Shown here one piece after another: positions 31,742 to 41,407 of a stretch of DNA of 64,000 nt (within the stretch, counting starts at the first letter, position 1; each line of letters starts with the position of its first letter). Location: NCBI GenBank assembly GCA_028877215.1, contig JAPPFJ010000021.1:1-64000 (forward strand), given 5' to 3'. The translations under genes and the position numbers were made by a program. The stretch comes from Gemmatimonadota bacterium. Its GTDB lineage: Bacteria; Latescibacterota; UBA2968; GCA-2709665. A model generated the notes under the pieces. The model saw only the letters and a list, made by a program, of their open reading frames with translations, was not told the DNA's origin and made no database searches.

Positions 31742-34270
31742 ATGAGACGCATATACATCATTATGGGCGCACTCCTGATCGCAGGCGCGTTCTGGCGTCC
31801 CGCCGAGGGCCAGCGGGCGACCATCTCCAACCTGGCGGGTGAGTCGCTGACGCCCCGGCACCTCGCGCGCGGCACCCTCTGGCACAGCTTTCTCAGCACG
31901 GGCGCCGAAGGGGCTCGGCCGGTGGAAGGGAACTATGCCGGCCTCTATCTGGATCTGGCCTATCCGGGGTTCGCGCTGATCAGCTGGGGGGGCGGCGGAA
32001 CGAACGACTTTTCCGCCTACTACGGGGAACAGCGCAGCGCCGGGAGCATGCACGTGGATCTGACGTCGCACAACGGCCGCGGCCACGGCTGGTGGATCGC
32101 CACCAAAGTGAACGGCGAGGCCGCGGTGAGCTGGGCCAACCCCCTCATATCGGCGATGGAAGAAAGCGAAGACGTCGTGGCGATGGCGGTGGATCCCAGC
32201 GTGGACTTCAGGGGCAAGTACGCGGGGCTGGGCAGCGACGTGGTCAGCCCCAATTCGGGGCGATCGATGGCCAACTGGTGGCCCGGCACCGGGGTGGAGC
32301 TGGATGCGCTGGAACCCAGGGAAATCCTGAATTACCGCATCGGCCAGTACAACGACGCTTCCACCGACAATTTTCCTGAAGACATCGTTCTGAGCAAGTG
32401 GACCACGGGGCTGGGCATTACGGGTGAGAAGGCGGCCTTTGCATGGAACCACCCGGATTACGACGATTTCGTGATCACCGAGTGGGTGTTCGAGAACACC
32501 GGGGATACCGACGGCGATCGCGCGGCCGACCTCGCCGGCGGCGGGCACAATCTCACGAACGTCTATTTTTCCTTCCATCACCGGTTCCTGCCGTCATCCG
32601 CCGGCGTCTCCCGGGTCAGTTACAGGGCGTACTATTCCGACTACGGCACGGGAGACGGGTGCAGCAGCAATTTCGGACCCCTGGACAATTCCCAGGACGA
32701 CAAGATCAAGTATACGGAGGCGCCCAATTACGACGGTCCGGCATCCGCGCGCGGCCTCCGGCTGACGTACCAGTACGACTGGGACAACTTCTGCCTGACA
32801 GGGCCGCTGGCGGACGATATCGGCGATCCGTACCGCTCCGAACACAGGTGCGCGCAGTGCACGTTCCCAAGTCTTATCGGCGTCGGGGACATTACGTCCC
32901 CGGCATGGATCGGCAAGGCCCCGATCGACGTGGATCCCACGGACGGATTCGTGGGCGATCCGGAGAGCTACGAGGCGCCGAAGGTTCCTGAGCAGCCGTT
33001 CTCGTACAACTTCTTCCATTTTCTGTACCGGTATCCGTCCAGCGCGGCGGCCGCCGTCGGGTTACTCACGGACGAACCGAACCCGAATGAGATGAACCAC
33101 GAGACGCTCTACCAGATGCTGATCAGCACACCGGAACCGTCCTATTTCAACGAGCCGCTTCTGGAACGCCCGAGCAGGGGTTCGGGAAATCCCAACCTGG
33201 GGGTGCCGCTGCTCCCGATTCCGGAGGTCCCGTCAGGCCCAATGCCGTATATGCCCATCCCCACCTGGGAGTGGGAGGGGCGGCACGGCATCGCCGCGGG
33301 CTACACCCCGTTGGAGACATACGGTCCCTATGACCTGGCGCCCGGCCAGAAGGTGAAGTTCGTGTTTGCCTACGTGGCGGCCGCACCGGTTACGGAGAAC
33401 TTCCGGGCTTACCAGAAGTCGGGAGACACCAGCGAACTCAAGAAGGAAGAGAACGGCGCCGCGTTCACCAATCTGATCAACCACCTGAATAAAGCCAAGG
33501 AGGCCTATGCGCTGGGTTACGACCTGCCCAACCAGCCTCCCGACGTGGACGCGACGGTGTCCTCTTCCGAGAACGCCCGCAACCTGATTACCTGGAAGGG
33601 CGACCCGGAGAAGTCGATCAATCCGGATACCGGGCAATCCGATGTGGCGGGCTACCGCGTCTACCAGTCCGAGACCCAGCCGGGCCTCTGGAAAATGATC
33701 CAGGACGTACCGGCGAACGGCTCCGCGGAATACGCGTACGAAGACACGGAGTCGCTCGCGGGATTCCAGTACTATTATGCCGTGCGCTCCTACCAGGGCA
33801 GCGCCAATACCGGGTTCGCCAGCCGGGTAACGGGCGCCACGGTGGAGGGCGGGGTCCGGGCCTACGAATCCGGAATCGGAGACGTTTCCACGTACTATCT
33901 GCCCCCCACGGGAGCGGCGCCCGACAGCCCCGTGCAGGTGCCCACGGCCAGCGCGGACCGGCTGGAAAAGGATATCCTCATTGTGCCGAATCCGTACATC
34001 CCCGAGTCGCCGCACACCTACGAGGGCTCAACCAAGATCCGCATCCTGAACGTTCCCAGGAAGGCCAAGATCAGGATCTTCTCGGTAGCCGGCGACCTGG
34101 TGGGCGAGGTCGACCACGACTCTCAGACAGAGGGTGAGGCTGCCTTCTTCCAGTTCAACAGAACGCACATCACGCAGTTGACCTTCGGCGTCTACTTCGT
34201 CACCGTCGAGTCCCTGGTGTCGGAATCCCAGGGACAGGTGAAGGGCGCCAAGCTGGTCATCATTCGCTAA
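31742..34270 (+). CDS. Large secreted protein with T9SS-type C-terminal sorting-like domain
   Basis: An 842-residue exported protein (signal peptide to about residue 22, MRRIYIIMGALLIAGAFWRPAEG). Residues 25-520 are of unknown fold. Residues 590-690 look like a fibronectin-III-type domain (YRVYQSETQPGLWKMI, YYYAVRSYQG). The C-terminus has the layout of a type A T9SS sorting domain: ILIVPNPY, KIRILNVPRKAKIRIFSVAGDLV, GVYFVTVES, GAKLVIIR. In Bacteroidota such domains direct cargo through the Por secretion system to the cell surface. It follows the TonB receptor by 61 bp and precedes the PorV-like gene by 10 bp. GGGGAGA precedes the ATG. It may be a surface binding partner of the receptor. Confidence 0.75.
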   Translation: MRRIYIIMGALLIAGAFWRPAEGQRATISNLAGESLTPRHLARGTLWHSFLSTGAEGARPVEGNYAGLYLDLAYPGFALISWGGGGTNDFSAYYGEQRSAGSMHVDLTSHNGRGHGWWIATKVNGEAAVSWANPLISAMEESEDVVAMAVDPSVDFRGKYAGLGSDVVSPNSGRSMANWWPGTGVELDALEPREILNYRIGQYNDASTDNFPEDIVLSKWTTGLGITGEKAAFAWNHPDYDDFVITEWVFENTGDTDGDRAADLAGGGHNLTNVYFSFHHRFLPSSAGVSRVSYRAYYSDYGTGDGCSSNFGPLDNSQDDKIKYTEAPNYDGPASARGLRLTYQYDWDNFCLTGPLADDIGDPYRSEHRCAQCTFPSLIGVGDITSPAWIGKAPIDVDPTDGFVGDPESYEAPKVPEQPFSYNFFHFLYRYPSSAAAAVGLLTDEPNPNEMNHETLYQMLISTPEPSYFNEPLLERPSRGSGNPNLGVPLLPIPEVPSGPMPYMPIPTWEWEGRHGIAAGYTPLETYGPYDLAPGQKVKFVFAYVAAAPVTENFRAYQKSGDTSELKKEENGAAFTNLINHLNKAKEAYALGYDLPNQPPDVDATVSSSENARNLITWKGDPEKSINPDTGQSDVAGYRVYQSETQPGLWKMIQDVPANGSAEYAYEDTESLAGFQYYYAVRSYQGSANTGFASRVTGATVEGGVRAYESGIGDVSTYYLPPTGAAPDSPVQVPTASADRLEKDILIVPNPYIPESPHTYEGSTKIRILNVPRKAKIRIFSVAGDLVGEVDHDSQTEGEAAFFQFNRTHITQLTFGVYFVTVESLVSESQGQVKGAKLVIIR

Positions 34271-34280
34271 GGAGGTCGCC

Positions 34281-35255
34281 ATGAGGCGCATTTATCGGAT
34301 CGGCTCTGCGGCGCTTGTCGGCGTCCTCTTGCTGGGCGCCCCGGCGTTGGCCGATATCTCCAACCAGACGCCCGTGGGCGAGACCTACGCGGCCTTCCTG
34401 GAGATATCCCAGAGCGCGCGCGCGGCCGGGATGGGAGACGCGTACGTGGCCGTGGCGGACGACATCAATTCCGTGTTCTGGAATCCCGCCGGGCTCACGG
34501 CCATGACGCGCAACCGGCTGCAGTTTGCATTCACGAACACCAGGTGGCTCCTGGAGTCCCAGTTGAACTCCGCGGCGATCGGCGTCAATACCGACTACGG
34601 CGCTCTCGCCCTGAGTCTGGTGGCGTTCAACACCGGGGATATCGAGGAGACCACGATTTTCAATCCGGAGGGGACGGGCAGAATCCTTGACACCGGAAGC
34701 TGGGCCGTGGGCGGCGTCTACGCCAGGCAGTTTACGGAGCGCTTCTCCGTGGGATTCCAGGCGCGGGTCGTCGAGGAGAAACTGGACAGGGGTTACGACT
34801 ACCGCGTCTTCGACCTGGCGGTCGGCACCTTCTACCATACCGGATTCCGGAGCCTGCGCATCGGCATGTCGCTGCGAAACTTCGGAAAGGACCTCGTACT
34901 CCTCACCAACGAAGCCATTAAAGGAAAGATGCCCGTTTTCTTCAGCATGGCAACTGCGGCCGAGGTCTATGGGGAGCGCGGAGAGGACGTCTCTCTGACC
35001 GGCGCGATCGAAGCGCTGTACAGCGTGAGCGTCGAACGCCGGATGCACGTGGGCGCCGAACTCTGGCTGCGGAACATCGTCGCGCTTCGGGCCGGTTACA
35101 AGCTGGGCTATGACGTGCAGGACGTTACCGCCGGGGCGGGCGTCCGGATTCAGCGCGGCATTCATCACGTGCAGGCGGATTTCGCCTACGTGAAGTTCGA
35201 CAAATTTCCCGACAACGGCGGGACCCTGCGGTTCTCGGTGACCGGATCCTTCTGA
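34281..35255 (+). CDS. PorV/PorQ family outer-membrane protein
   Basis: A 324-residue beta-barrel with a signal peptide (ALVGVLLLGAPALA). The start of the mature chain, FLEISQSARAAGMGDAYVAVADDINSVFWNPAGL, is the family signature of PorV/PorQ (UPF0164), FadL-like barrels that serve the T9SS. The protein ends RFSVTGSF with a terminal Phe. TAAGGAGGT precedes the ATG and only 10 bp separate it from the T9SS-CTD gene, so they probably work as a cargo/shuttle pair. No other Por machinery genes are in the window. Confidence 0.88.
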   Translation: MRRIYRIGSAALVGVLLLGAPALADISNQTPVGETYAAFLEISQSARAAGMGDAYVAVADDINSVFWNPAGLTAMTRNRLQFAFTNTRWLLESQLNSAAIGVNTDYGALALSLVAFNTGDIEETTIFNPEGTGRILDTGSWAVGGVYARQFTERFSVGFQARVVEEKLDRGYDYRVFDLAVGTFYHTGFRSLRIGMSLRNFGKDLVLLTNEAIKGKMPVFFSMATAAEVYGERGEDVSLTGAIEALYSVSVERRMHVGAELWLRNIVALRAGYKLGYDVQDVTAGAGVRIQRGIHHVQADFAYVKFDKFPDNGGTLRFSVTGSF

Positions 35256-35284
35256 TCGCGGCGAAGCGCAACTGAAGTGAACCC

Positions 35285-35320
35285 GATAGGCGGCTTCTGA
35301 AAGCGAGAGGGCCGCCTATC
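35285..35320 (+). terminator. 10-bp hairpin after the PorV-like gene
   Basis: GATAGGCGGC (35285-35294) pairs exactly with GCCGCCTATC (35311-35320) around a 16-nt loop, followed by TGTTTA. It is a plausible terminator or attenuator between the PorV-like and GWxTD genes; the T-run is weak. Confidence 0.5.
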
Positions 35321-35344
35321 TGTTTATGCGGGAGATGACGGCAG

Positions 35345-38119
35345 ATGGAACGTCCTCGGTGGTCGCGTATGCGCGCACTGCCGGTTGGCGTGCTGATCGT
35401 CGCCGCCGGTTTCTGGCCGGATCACGCGCCGGCTGCCGGAAAGACGCTGTCGGAGCTGGATGCCGTGTACGCACGCGGCTTGAAAGCCGGCGACGTTCCG
35501 GCGGTCGTTGCGGCGGCAAAAATTTTGGCGCGATCGGTCGACGATCATCCCGACCATGCCGGACTCGTCCTGAACCGGGTGGGCATGCTGTATCTGCGGG
35601 TGGGAAGGGCTCGCGACGCGCGGTCGGCATTTGAACGCGCTGTGGGATTCGATCCCGCGCTGGCCACCGCGCACTGCGGGCTGGGAAGGGTGGCTCTCGA
35701 ACTCGAAGGGGACGCGGCGGGCGCGCTGCCGCATCTGGAAGCGGCGTTGAGGGCCGATTCCACGTATACCTGGACGCACACATACCTGGCGCGGGCTCTC
35801 GCCCAGGTCGGGCGCCAGCGTCTAGAGGCCGGCGCCACGGACAGTGCGCGATCCGCACTCCAGCGGGCGGTCGGATTCGACCCGCAACTGGCTGCGGCGC
35901 ATTCGGGTCTGGGCAGGCTCGCAATTGAACTGGACGGAGACGCGGCGGGGGCATTGCCCCATCTGGAAGCTGCAATTGACGCCGATTCAACCCATGCCGA
36001 AGCGCATTATCTGCTTGCCCGCGTCTACCGGGAGACCGGGCGCCCCGGTGTAAGGCAGGCCGCGGACCGGGCGCTCGAGTTCGACTCACGGATCGCGCCC
36101 GCCCACCTGCTGTTGGCTGAATTGCACCGCGAGGAGGGCAACCTCCATGGCGCGATGCTCTACTTCGAAAAATACCTGGAACTGAAGCCGGCGGACCAGG
36201 CGGCGGCGCTGGCATTTGCCAGTGAGTTGCTGGAAGAAGAGAAATTCGAGGAAGTCGAGACCCTTACCACGCTGATGACCGACGACCTCGCGCTGCCGCT
36301 GCTGGCGCAGGCGCTGATGGCGCGGGGCAACTACGAGGGAGCGCTTCGTGCGTTCAAGATCTACATCGAAGGCCTGGACCCCGAAGAGCAGGCGCTTTAC
36401 CGGGACATCTCCCTGGTTGGGCTTCCTCATGAAATCGAAGCCTGGCGCGCCACACCTCCGGAGAAGCGTGCGGCGTTCCTGCAGCGGTTCTGGCTCCGTC
36501 ACGACCCGTTCAAAGCCTCACGCGGCGCCATGCGTCGCGCCGAGCACCACCGGCGTGTGTGGTACGCCCGAACGAAATATGGAACGTTGAAGTGGCCCTG
36601 GGACCGACGCGGCGAGGTTTACATCCGCTACGGCGCGCCGGACTACCGCTCCTCCTCGCTCCAGCCAAATCCGAAGGTGCCTCCGGCGGTCGAACGCGTA
36701 CAGGACAATATCGCCTACCAGCTGTACGGCGCGAAGGGGCTGGGCATCAGCTTCGTGGGGCCTGTCTTTCCCATCCGAACCGATCTGGGTTCCTTTCTGG
36801 AGCCCAGCGAGGACATTCGGCGCGACCTGCAGGCCGCTGTAATCGAGGAGCTCGATCTGGCCGTGTTTGCACCCGATCAGGCCGAACCGGGCGCCGCGGG
36901 CAATCCCGCCGGGTCACCGCAGCAACTGATAGATCTCGAAGACTCTCCCATAGAGGCCGGAATCGACCTGGATCCCGAATTCGCGATCGGGCTGAGCGGA
37001 TGGAAGCCGGTAACGACCGGGCACAACTGGGCGTCGGTGCCCTGGGAGGTGTGGGTATACGCTGGCGTGGGAAAGGGGCTGGAAGTCACCTTCACGGATG
37101 AACAGAACTCCGGCGTCTACGACTATGCGCCAGTCCCCGGCGTAAGCAGCCAGGATCTCAAGAACCTCGATGAAGACCCGCACGTGGGGCAGATGGCCTA
37201 CGTGCGGCTCATGCAGCGGCTAACGGAACTGGCGCCTTCAACCCGGGTTGCGTCCGTGTCGCGCGAGGAGCCGGAGTACTTCAGCGTATCGGGATTCGAG
37301 GCGCTCGACTTCAGCTACGACGTGGTCACTTTCCGGGGAAAAAACGGCGGAACGGAGATCCAGGTCAACGTGGGCATCCCCATTGAGCACGTCGCGCTTC
37401 CGGGGGATGCGGACGACGACGTGATGGTCAACCGGCGGGTCGCGCTGATGGACGTCCGGTACACGAAGGTGCTGGCGCTGCAGCAGGACCTGGAGGTGCC
37501 GGTCTCGGGGCGACGGCGCGACAGGGCCCTTCTGGATCGGGTGGATCTCCTGGACGTGCTGCCGGGGGACTACGAACTGGCCCTTCAGGTGCAGCGGCAC
37601 AACACGAAACGGCTGCAGGCGTATTCGCAGAAGCTCGCCGTGGAAGATTACTCCGGAGAGGGTCTGAAGCTGAGCGATCTGTTGGTGGCGCGGCAGGTGA
37701 CGGCCGCGATGCCGGGGTCCGATCCGAAGTTCGTCCGCGGTAAATGGAATATCACGCCGCTGCCTTCGCATGTCTTCGACGCGGGGCAGCACGTGTATGT
37801 CTTCTTCGAAATCTACAATCTCACACAGGACGACTTCGGTGCGACGCGTTACGAGGTGGTCTACGAGGTTTACAGCACCGACGAAAGCGGCACCAGCCTC
37901 TCACGTCTCTCGACAAGGATCCTGGGGCGGTCGGAATCGGCGGTGACCGTACGCTACGAACAGACTGGGACCGAGGCGTCGGTATCGGACTACGTGGCGC
38001 TGGACATCGGAGAGACCGCCGCCGGGCGCCGCAGGGTCAGGATGACCGTAAAGGACATGAACAGCGGGCAGCGGGCAACCAAGGAAGGCCGCTTCTGGGT
38101 CAGGGAAGCAACGCAGTAA
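35345..38119 (+). CDS. TPR protein with GWxTD-type domain
   Basis: A 924-residue protein, probably exported (hydrophobic stretch RALPVGVLIVAAGFW near the start). Residues 30-330 hold TPR units, including a near-duplicated pair of about 80 residues (VGFDPALATAHCGLGRVALE and VGFDPQLAAAHSGLGRLAIE). Residues 360-480 are a GWxTD domain: KRAAFLQRFWLRHDP, EHHRRVWYARTKYG, then RGEVYIRYGAPDYR. The naming motif itself is altered, reading WPWDRRG where GWxTDRG is usual. The rest is beta-rich. GWxTD proteins occur in FCB-group and related phyla, often beside PorV-type genes as here; their function is unknown. The ATG at 35345 follows GGGAGATGACGGC. Confidence 0.8.
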   Translation: MERPRWSRMRALPVGVLIVAAGFWPDHAPAAGKTLSELDAVYARGLKAGDVPAVVAAAKILARSVDDHPDHAGLVLNRVGMLYLRVGRARDARSAFERAVGFDPALATAHCGLGRVALELEGDAAGALPHLEAALRADSTYTWTHTYLARALAQVGRQRLEAGATDSARSALQRAVGFDPQLAAAHSGLGRLAIELDGDAAGALPHLEAAIDADSTHAEAHYLLARVYRETGRPGVRQAADRALEFDSRIAPAHLLLAELHREEGNLHGAMLYFEKYLELKPADQAAALAFASELLEEEKFEEVETLTTLMTDDLALPLLAQALMARGNYEGALRAFKIYIEGLDPEEQALYRDISLVGLPHEIEAWRATPPEKRAAFLQRFWLRHDPFKASRGAMRRAEHHRRVWYARTKYGTLKWPWDRRGEVYIRYGAPDYRSSSLQPNPKVPPAVERVQDNIAYQLYGAKGLGISFVGPVFPIRTDLGSFLEPSEDIRRDLQAAVIEELDLAVFAPDQAEPGAAGNPAGSPQQLIDLEDSPIEAGIDLDPEFAIGLSGWKPVTTGHNWASVPWEVWVYAGVGKGLEVTFTDEQNSGVYDYAPVPGVSSQDLKNLDEDPHVGQMAYVRLMQRLTELAPSTRVASVSREEPEYFSVSGFEALDFSYDVVTFRGKNGGTEIQVNVGIPIEHVALPGDADDDVMVNRRVALMDVRYTKVLALQQDLEVPVSGRRRDRALLDRVDLLDVLPGDYELALQVQRHNTKRLQAYSQKLAVEDYSGEGLKLSDLLVARQVTAAMPGSDPKFVRGKWNITPLPSHVFDAGQHVYVFFEIYNLTQDDFGATRYEVVYEVYSTDESGTSLSRLSTRILGRSESAVTVRYEQTGTEASVSDYVALDIGETAAGRRRVRMTVKDMNSGQRATKEGRFWVREATQ

Positions 38120-38176
38120 TTGGAAAAAATGTCCGAAGTAACCGAATGACAGGACACAACGTAGGAAGACGGCGAG

Positions 38177-39052
38177 ATGGCGGAAGATGTGATGAAAATG
38201 CTCGGCGAGGACGTCGTCTTGTGCGACGGCGGCATGATTCTGGAAGCCAGGTGGCGCGGGTACGACACGCCGGCGGCGATCGTGGAACACCCCGACGCCA
38301 TCCGGCAGATCCACCGGGATTTCCTGAACGCCGGTTCCCAGGTGCTCGAAGCGGTGACCTGGTTTACGTCGCGATCCCAGCTGGATCGTCATTTCGGCTG
38401 GGGCGGCCGGCTGGACGAGGTGAACCGGATGGGCGTGCAGCTTGCGAAAGAGGCGTCTTCCGGGACGGCGCCGGTGGGCGGATGCCTGGTCTCCACGCGG
38501 ACCGGGTCCTGGGAGGGCGATCCGATATTCGATCCGCAAGACCCCTCTTCCAGGGACCGGGCGAAGGCGGAGTGGGACGAACAGATCGCCGTTCTGGTGG
38601 ACGCCGGTGCGGATTTCCTCATTCCGGAGACGTTCCATCGCCTCGACGAGGTGCTTGTCTGCCTCGAGTGCTGCAAGAAAACGAGCGTTCCGACCATGGT
38701 GTTCATGGGGATGAGCCGGATGACGCAGGACGGCGCCACGGCGGCCGAGTGCGCCCGCGTACTGGCCGGGGAGGGGGCCGACGTGGTGGGTCTGGTATGT
38801 AACGGGACGCCAGAGGGGATGTTGAATCTCGTCACGGAAATGCGGCAGGCGGTGGATGTGCCCGTTGCCTGGCAGCCTAACGGATTCGGACCGGGCGGAA
38901 AGGATACGCGTGTATCCCTGGACGTGATGGCCGGCTTCGCGGTAAAGGCGAAGGCGGAGGGGATCAATCTCATCGGCGCATGCTGCGGGGCGGGCCCGAA
39001 CGTGATCAGGGCGATGGCGCGGGCATTGGGACGCGCGCCCGATGCAGTTTGA
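38177..39052 (+). CDS. Homocysteine S-methyltransferase family protein 4
   Basis: A 291-residue member, shorter than its paralogues. Zinc-ligand cysteines: C208 (VVGLVCNG) and C269-C270 (LIGACCGAG). It shares VLCDGGM and RWRGYDTPA with the protein at 44698, so these two form a subgroup. It is placed alone in the envelope block, 57 bp after the GWxTD gene and before TonB, with AGGAAGACGGCGAG before the ATG. It has no signal peptide, so it is a cytoplasmic enzyme among envelope genes. Methyl donor and acceptor are unknown. Confidence 0.85.
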   Translation: MAEDVMKMLGEDVVLCDGGMILEARWRGYDTPAAIVEHPDAIRQIHRDFLNAGSQVLEAVTWFTSRSQLDRHFGWGGRLDEVNRMGVQLAKEASSGTAPVGGCLVSTRTGSWEGDPIFDPQDPSSRDRAKAEWDEQIAVLVDAGADFLIPETFHRLDEVLVCLECCKKTSVPTMVFMGMSRMTQDGATAAECARVLAGEGADVVGLVCNGTPEGMLNLVTEMRQAVDVPVAWQPNGFGPGGKDTRVSLDVMAGFAVKAKAEGINLIGACCGAGPNVIRAMARALGRAPDAV

Positions 39053-39158
39053 GCCGGTTTTTCGGAATTGTCTCCTATCGTTGACGGATGGTCGCCGCGC
39101 GCCATGAACGCGTGTTGATCCCATGCACGCCGGCCTTGCAGGCAGCGTGGAGTGTACG

Positions 39159-39869
39159 ATGCCACAACGGCTGCCTCCCAGACCCTGGATTACCGGAAAG
39201 ATAATCCGGACCAGGCGTCCCGAAGCGGACTTGAAGGCGCAGTACCGGAAGGTCTTCCCCCTGTGCATCGGGATCTCGCTCGCCCTGCACACGGCCGTTG
39301 CGTTCACTTTCCCGTCCTTCAGGCTCCGCACCCAAACTTCCGCAAGACATCCGATTCTCATTCAGGTAACCGAGGTGCCGGAGACCCGACAGGGCATCAG
39401 GCTGCCGATTCCGGTACGGCCGGCCGTGCCTCTCGAAACGGATAGCCGCGACCTGCTGCCCGAAGACATTACCATTGAAGCGGCCGCCGAACTCGAATTC
39501 GACGCGGTGTCCATACGTCTCTCAGTACCGTCGGATACGCTCTTTTCGGCCCCCGGCAGGGACGAGGAGGTGGATGGCGAAGTCGTCCTCCCTGCCCGCC
39601 TTGTGGAACGGAAGCCGCGGCTCCTCGAACAGGTGGAACCTGCGTACCCGGACGAAGCGCGGCAGGCCGGCCTGGAGGGCGTCGTCCTGATGGAATTTAC
39701 CGTGGGTAGGGACGGCCGGGTCAAAGACAGCGTTGTCCTCAAGGGGCACGAGTTGTTTCACCGTGCATCGCTGGACGCCCTGTCGCGCTTCCGATATCTT
39801 CCAGGATACCAGAACCAGGAGGCCGTTGAGGTGCGGATGTTCATCTACATTCGATTTCAGCTGGATTAG
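39159..39869 (+). CDS. tonB: Energy transducer TonB
   Basis: A 236-residue protein anchored in the inner membrane by one N-terminal helix (VFPLCIGISLALHTAVAFTF, about residues 32-51). A proline-containing periplasmic linker follows, and the last 80 residues are the TonB C-terminal domain: EPAYPDEARQAGLEGVVLMEF, VGRDGRVKDSVVLKG, ALSRFRYLPG. It couples the proton-motive force to outer-membrane receptors such as the one at 28618. The ATG at 39159 with GGAG six bases upstream is preferred over ATG 39123. No exbB/exbD genes are seen nearby. Confidence 0.88.
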   Translation: MPQRLPPRPWITGKIIRTRRPEADLKAQYRKVFPLCIGISLALHTAVAFTFPSFRLRTQTSARHPILIQVTEVPETRQGIRLPIPVRPAVPLETDSRDLLPEDITIEAAAELEFDAVSIRLSVPSDTLFSAPGRDEEVDGEVVLPARLVERKPRLLEQVEPAYPDEARQAGLEGVVLMEFTVGRDGRVKDSVVLKGHELFHRASLDALSRFRYLPGYQNQEAVEVRMFIYIRFQLD

Positions 39870-39924
39870 CCTCAATTCCGATTCGAAAACAGACTACATT
39901 CAAATTGGCCACAAAAGCCTGAAT

Positions 39925-40041
39925 GCGGGTAGAGGGTAGAGGGAAGACGGTAGAAGAAACCCTTGCCCGATACTCCATTCCTTCTTGCCTCCGGCAGGAG
40001 AAGAAACTTCACAAGGCAGGAAATCTCTCCCGTCTACCCGC
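39925..40041 (-). repeat. Palindromic intergenic element, copy R11 (inverted)
   Basis: GCGGGTAGAGG at the left is complementary, except at one base, to CGTCTACCCGC at the right. The core reads CTTGCCTCCGGCAGGAG and CACAAGGCAGG, the reverse complement of the core in R1-R7. Confidence 0.75.
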
Positions 40042-40111
40042 TTCCGAGGGGATGGGAGGAGAGGTCCCAAATACTTCCAGCAACCTGGTGTATCCTGTTA
40101 ATCCGCAGTTC

Positions 40112-40169
40112 AATCGCCTTAATCAATTTGCATATATTCGATCTAACGTCCACGAAAACTTACGAATCA
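40112..40169 (+). promoter_or_regulatory. 58-bp conserved upstream block, copy A
   Basis: It matches 49452-49509 at 49 of 58 positions with no gaps. Its AT-rich core TTGCATATATTCG and its ends AATCGCCTT and ACGAATCA are identical in both. It ends 37 bp before the start codon of the Gfo/Idh gene; the other copy ends 39 bp before the start of a DUF6785-type gene. The position and conservation suggest a shared promoter or operator. Confidence 0.6.
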
Positions 40170-40206
40170 TGTTCAGGTGTCTCGTGTTGGACACGGAAGG
40201 AAGGAC

Positions 40207-41403
40207 ATGGACGAAATTCGCATTGGGATCGCGGGACTCGGTAGCCGCGGCCTGCATTGGATCCGGCTGCTGCAGCGTATCCCGGGCTTTCGCATTACGG
40301 CCGTCTACGACTGGATCGAACCGCTTCAGGAACGGGCCCTCGCCGAAATCTCGTATCGCGACGACGTGTCGGTATTCGCCGACTACGGGGATTTCCTTTC
40401 ATACGGCGGAATGGACGCGGTGGGCCTTGTGGTGAGGCAGCGTGAGGTCGGGCGGATGGCGGCGGAGGCCCTGGAAGCGGGCAAGCACGTGAACAGCGAG
40501 GTGCCGGGGGCGTACAGGATGGAGGAATGCTGGCGCATCGTAACGAACGTGGAACGGACCGGGCTGGTCTACGGCCTTGCGGAGCAGACGCGGTTCTGGG
40601 GGTTCGTGGACGGATGGAAGCGTCTCGCGGACGATGGGCGCCTGGGCAGGATCACCTATGCCGAGGGTCAGTACGTGGGGTATTACGGTACGCACCAGTT
40701 TTTTCAGGACTACAGTACAGGGAGACAGTTTGCGATTGAGGAGTTGCCGGACCACCCCGAGGCGAGACCCACGTTTCCCCACGATACCCCGCCGATCATC
40801 GCTTCGTCCTACGATCTGAGCATTCTGCTGAAGATTCTGGACGACCGGGTTACGGAAGTCACGGCGATGAGTACGAAACGGCCCAGCTATGCGCATCCTC
40901 AGATTCGAAAGCCGGATGTACAGGTGGCGCTGATGAAGACCGAAAAGGATACGCTGATTCGCATGCTGGACGGCCACACGCAGCCCCGCCCGCACGGAGA
41001 CCACCACTGGTGGCAGATGATCGGCACTAAGGGCAGCCTGGAGTGGCGTCGGTCGCGCCGTGAGATGCCGAAGGTCTGGTTCGCGGACGCGCAGATGAAC
41101 GACTGGACGGAGGTGGATTGGGGCTTCGAACGTACCGACGCGCCGCCTGAGGCGCGCGGCAGCGGCCACGGCGACGCGGATTCCTACGTGCACATGCACT
41201 TTCGCGACGCTGTCCTCGAGGGGAAGCCGCTGGAATTCGACGTGTACAAGGCCATGGATACGGTTGCCGCGGCAGTTCGGGCAATTGACTCGATCGAGGA
41301 CGGGAGCCGGTTGATGCGGGTTCCCGATTTTCGCCCGAACCGGGACCGGGCGGCAGGCGAGCTTCCGGCGGACCCGGGCGGCGTGGGGTTGCGCGGAGAG
41401 TAG
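40207..41403 (+). CDS. Gfo/Idh/MocA family oxidoreductase (EVP in place of EKP)
   Basis: A 398-residue dehydrogenase. The Rossmann motif is G7-IAGLGSRG-L16. The catalytic EKP position reads E98-V-P100 (AGKHVNSEVPGAY), so the usual lysine is missing. DHHWWQMIGTKG lies in the C-terminal domain. It is a close paralogue of the protein at 46815: the first 40 residues differ at only a few positions. GGAAGGA precedes the ATG. The DUF6785-type gene starts 4 bp after its stop, so the two are one transcription unit, suggesting that the membrane protein carries the dehydrogenase substrate. Substrate unknown. Confidence 0.9.
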   Translation: MDEIRIGIAGLGSRGLHWIRLLQRIPGFRITAVYDWIEPLQERALAEISYRDDVSVFADYGDFLSYGGMDAVGLVVRQREVGRMAAEALEAGKHVNSEVPGAYRMEECWRIVTNVERTGLVYGLAEQTRFWGFVDGWKRLADDGRLGRITYAEGQYVGYYGTHQFFQDYSTGRQFAIEELPDHPEARPTFPHDTPPIIASSYDLSILLKILDDRVTEVTAMSTKRPSYAHPQIRKPDVQVALMKTEKDTLIRMLDGHTQPRPHGDHHWWQMIGTKGSLEWRRSRREMPKVWFADAQMNDWTEVDWGFERTDAPPEARGSGHGDADSYVHMHFRDAVLEGKPLEFDVYKAMDTVAAAVRAIDSIEDGSRLMRVPDFRPNRDRAAGELPADPGGVGLRGE

Positions 41404-41407
41404 ACCC

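Larger units (their letters stand above)
39870..40206. other. Intergenic region with inverted palindromic element and conserved upstream block
   Basis: This 337-bp gap holds element R11 in reverse orientation and the 58-bp conserved block described separately. No gene is supported. Confidence 0.55.
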
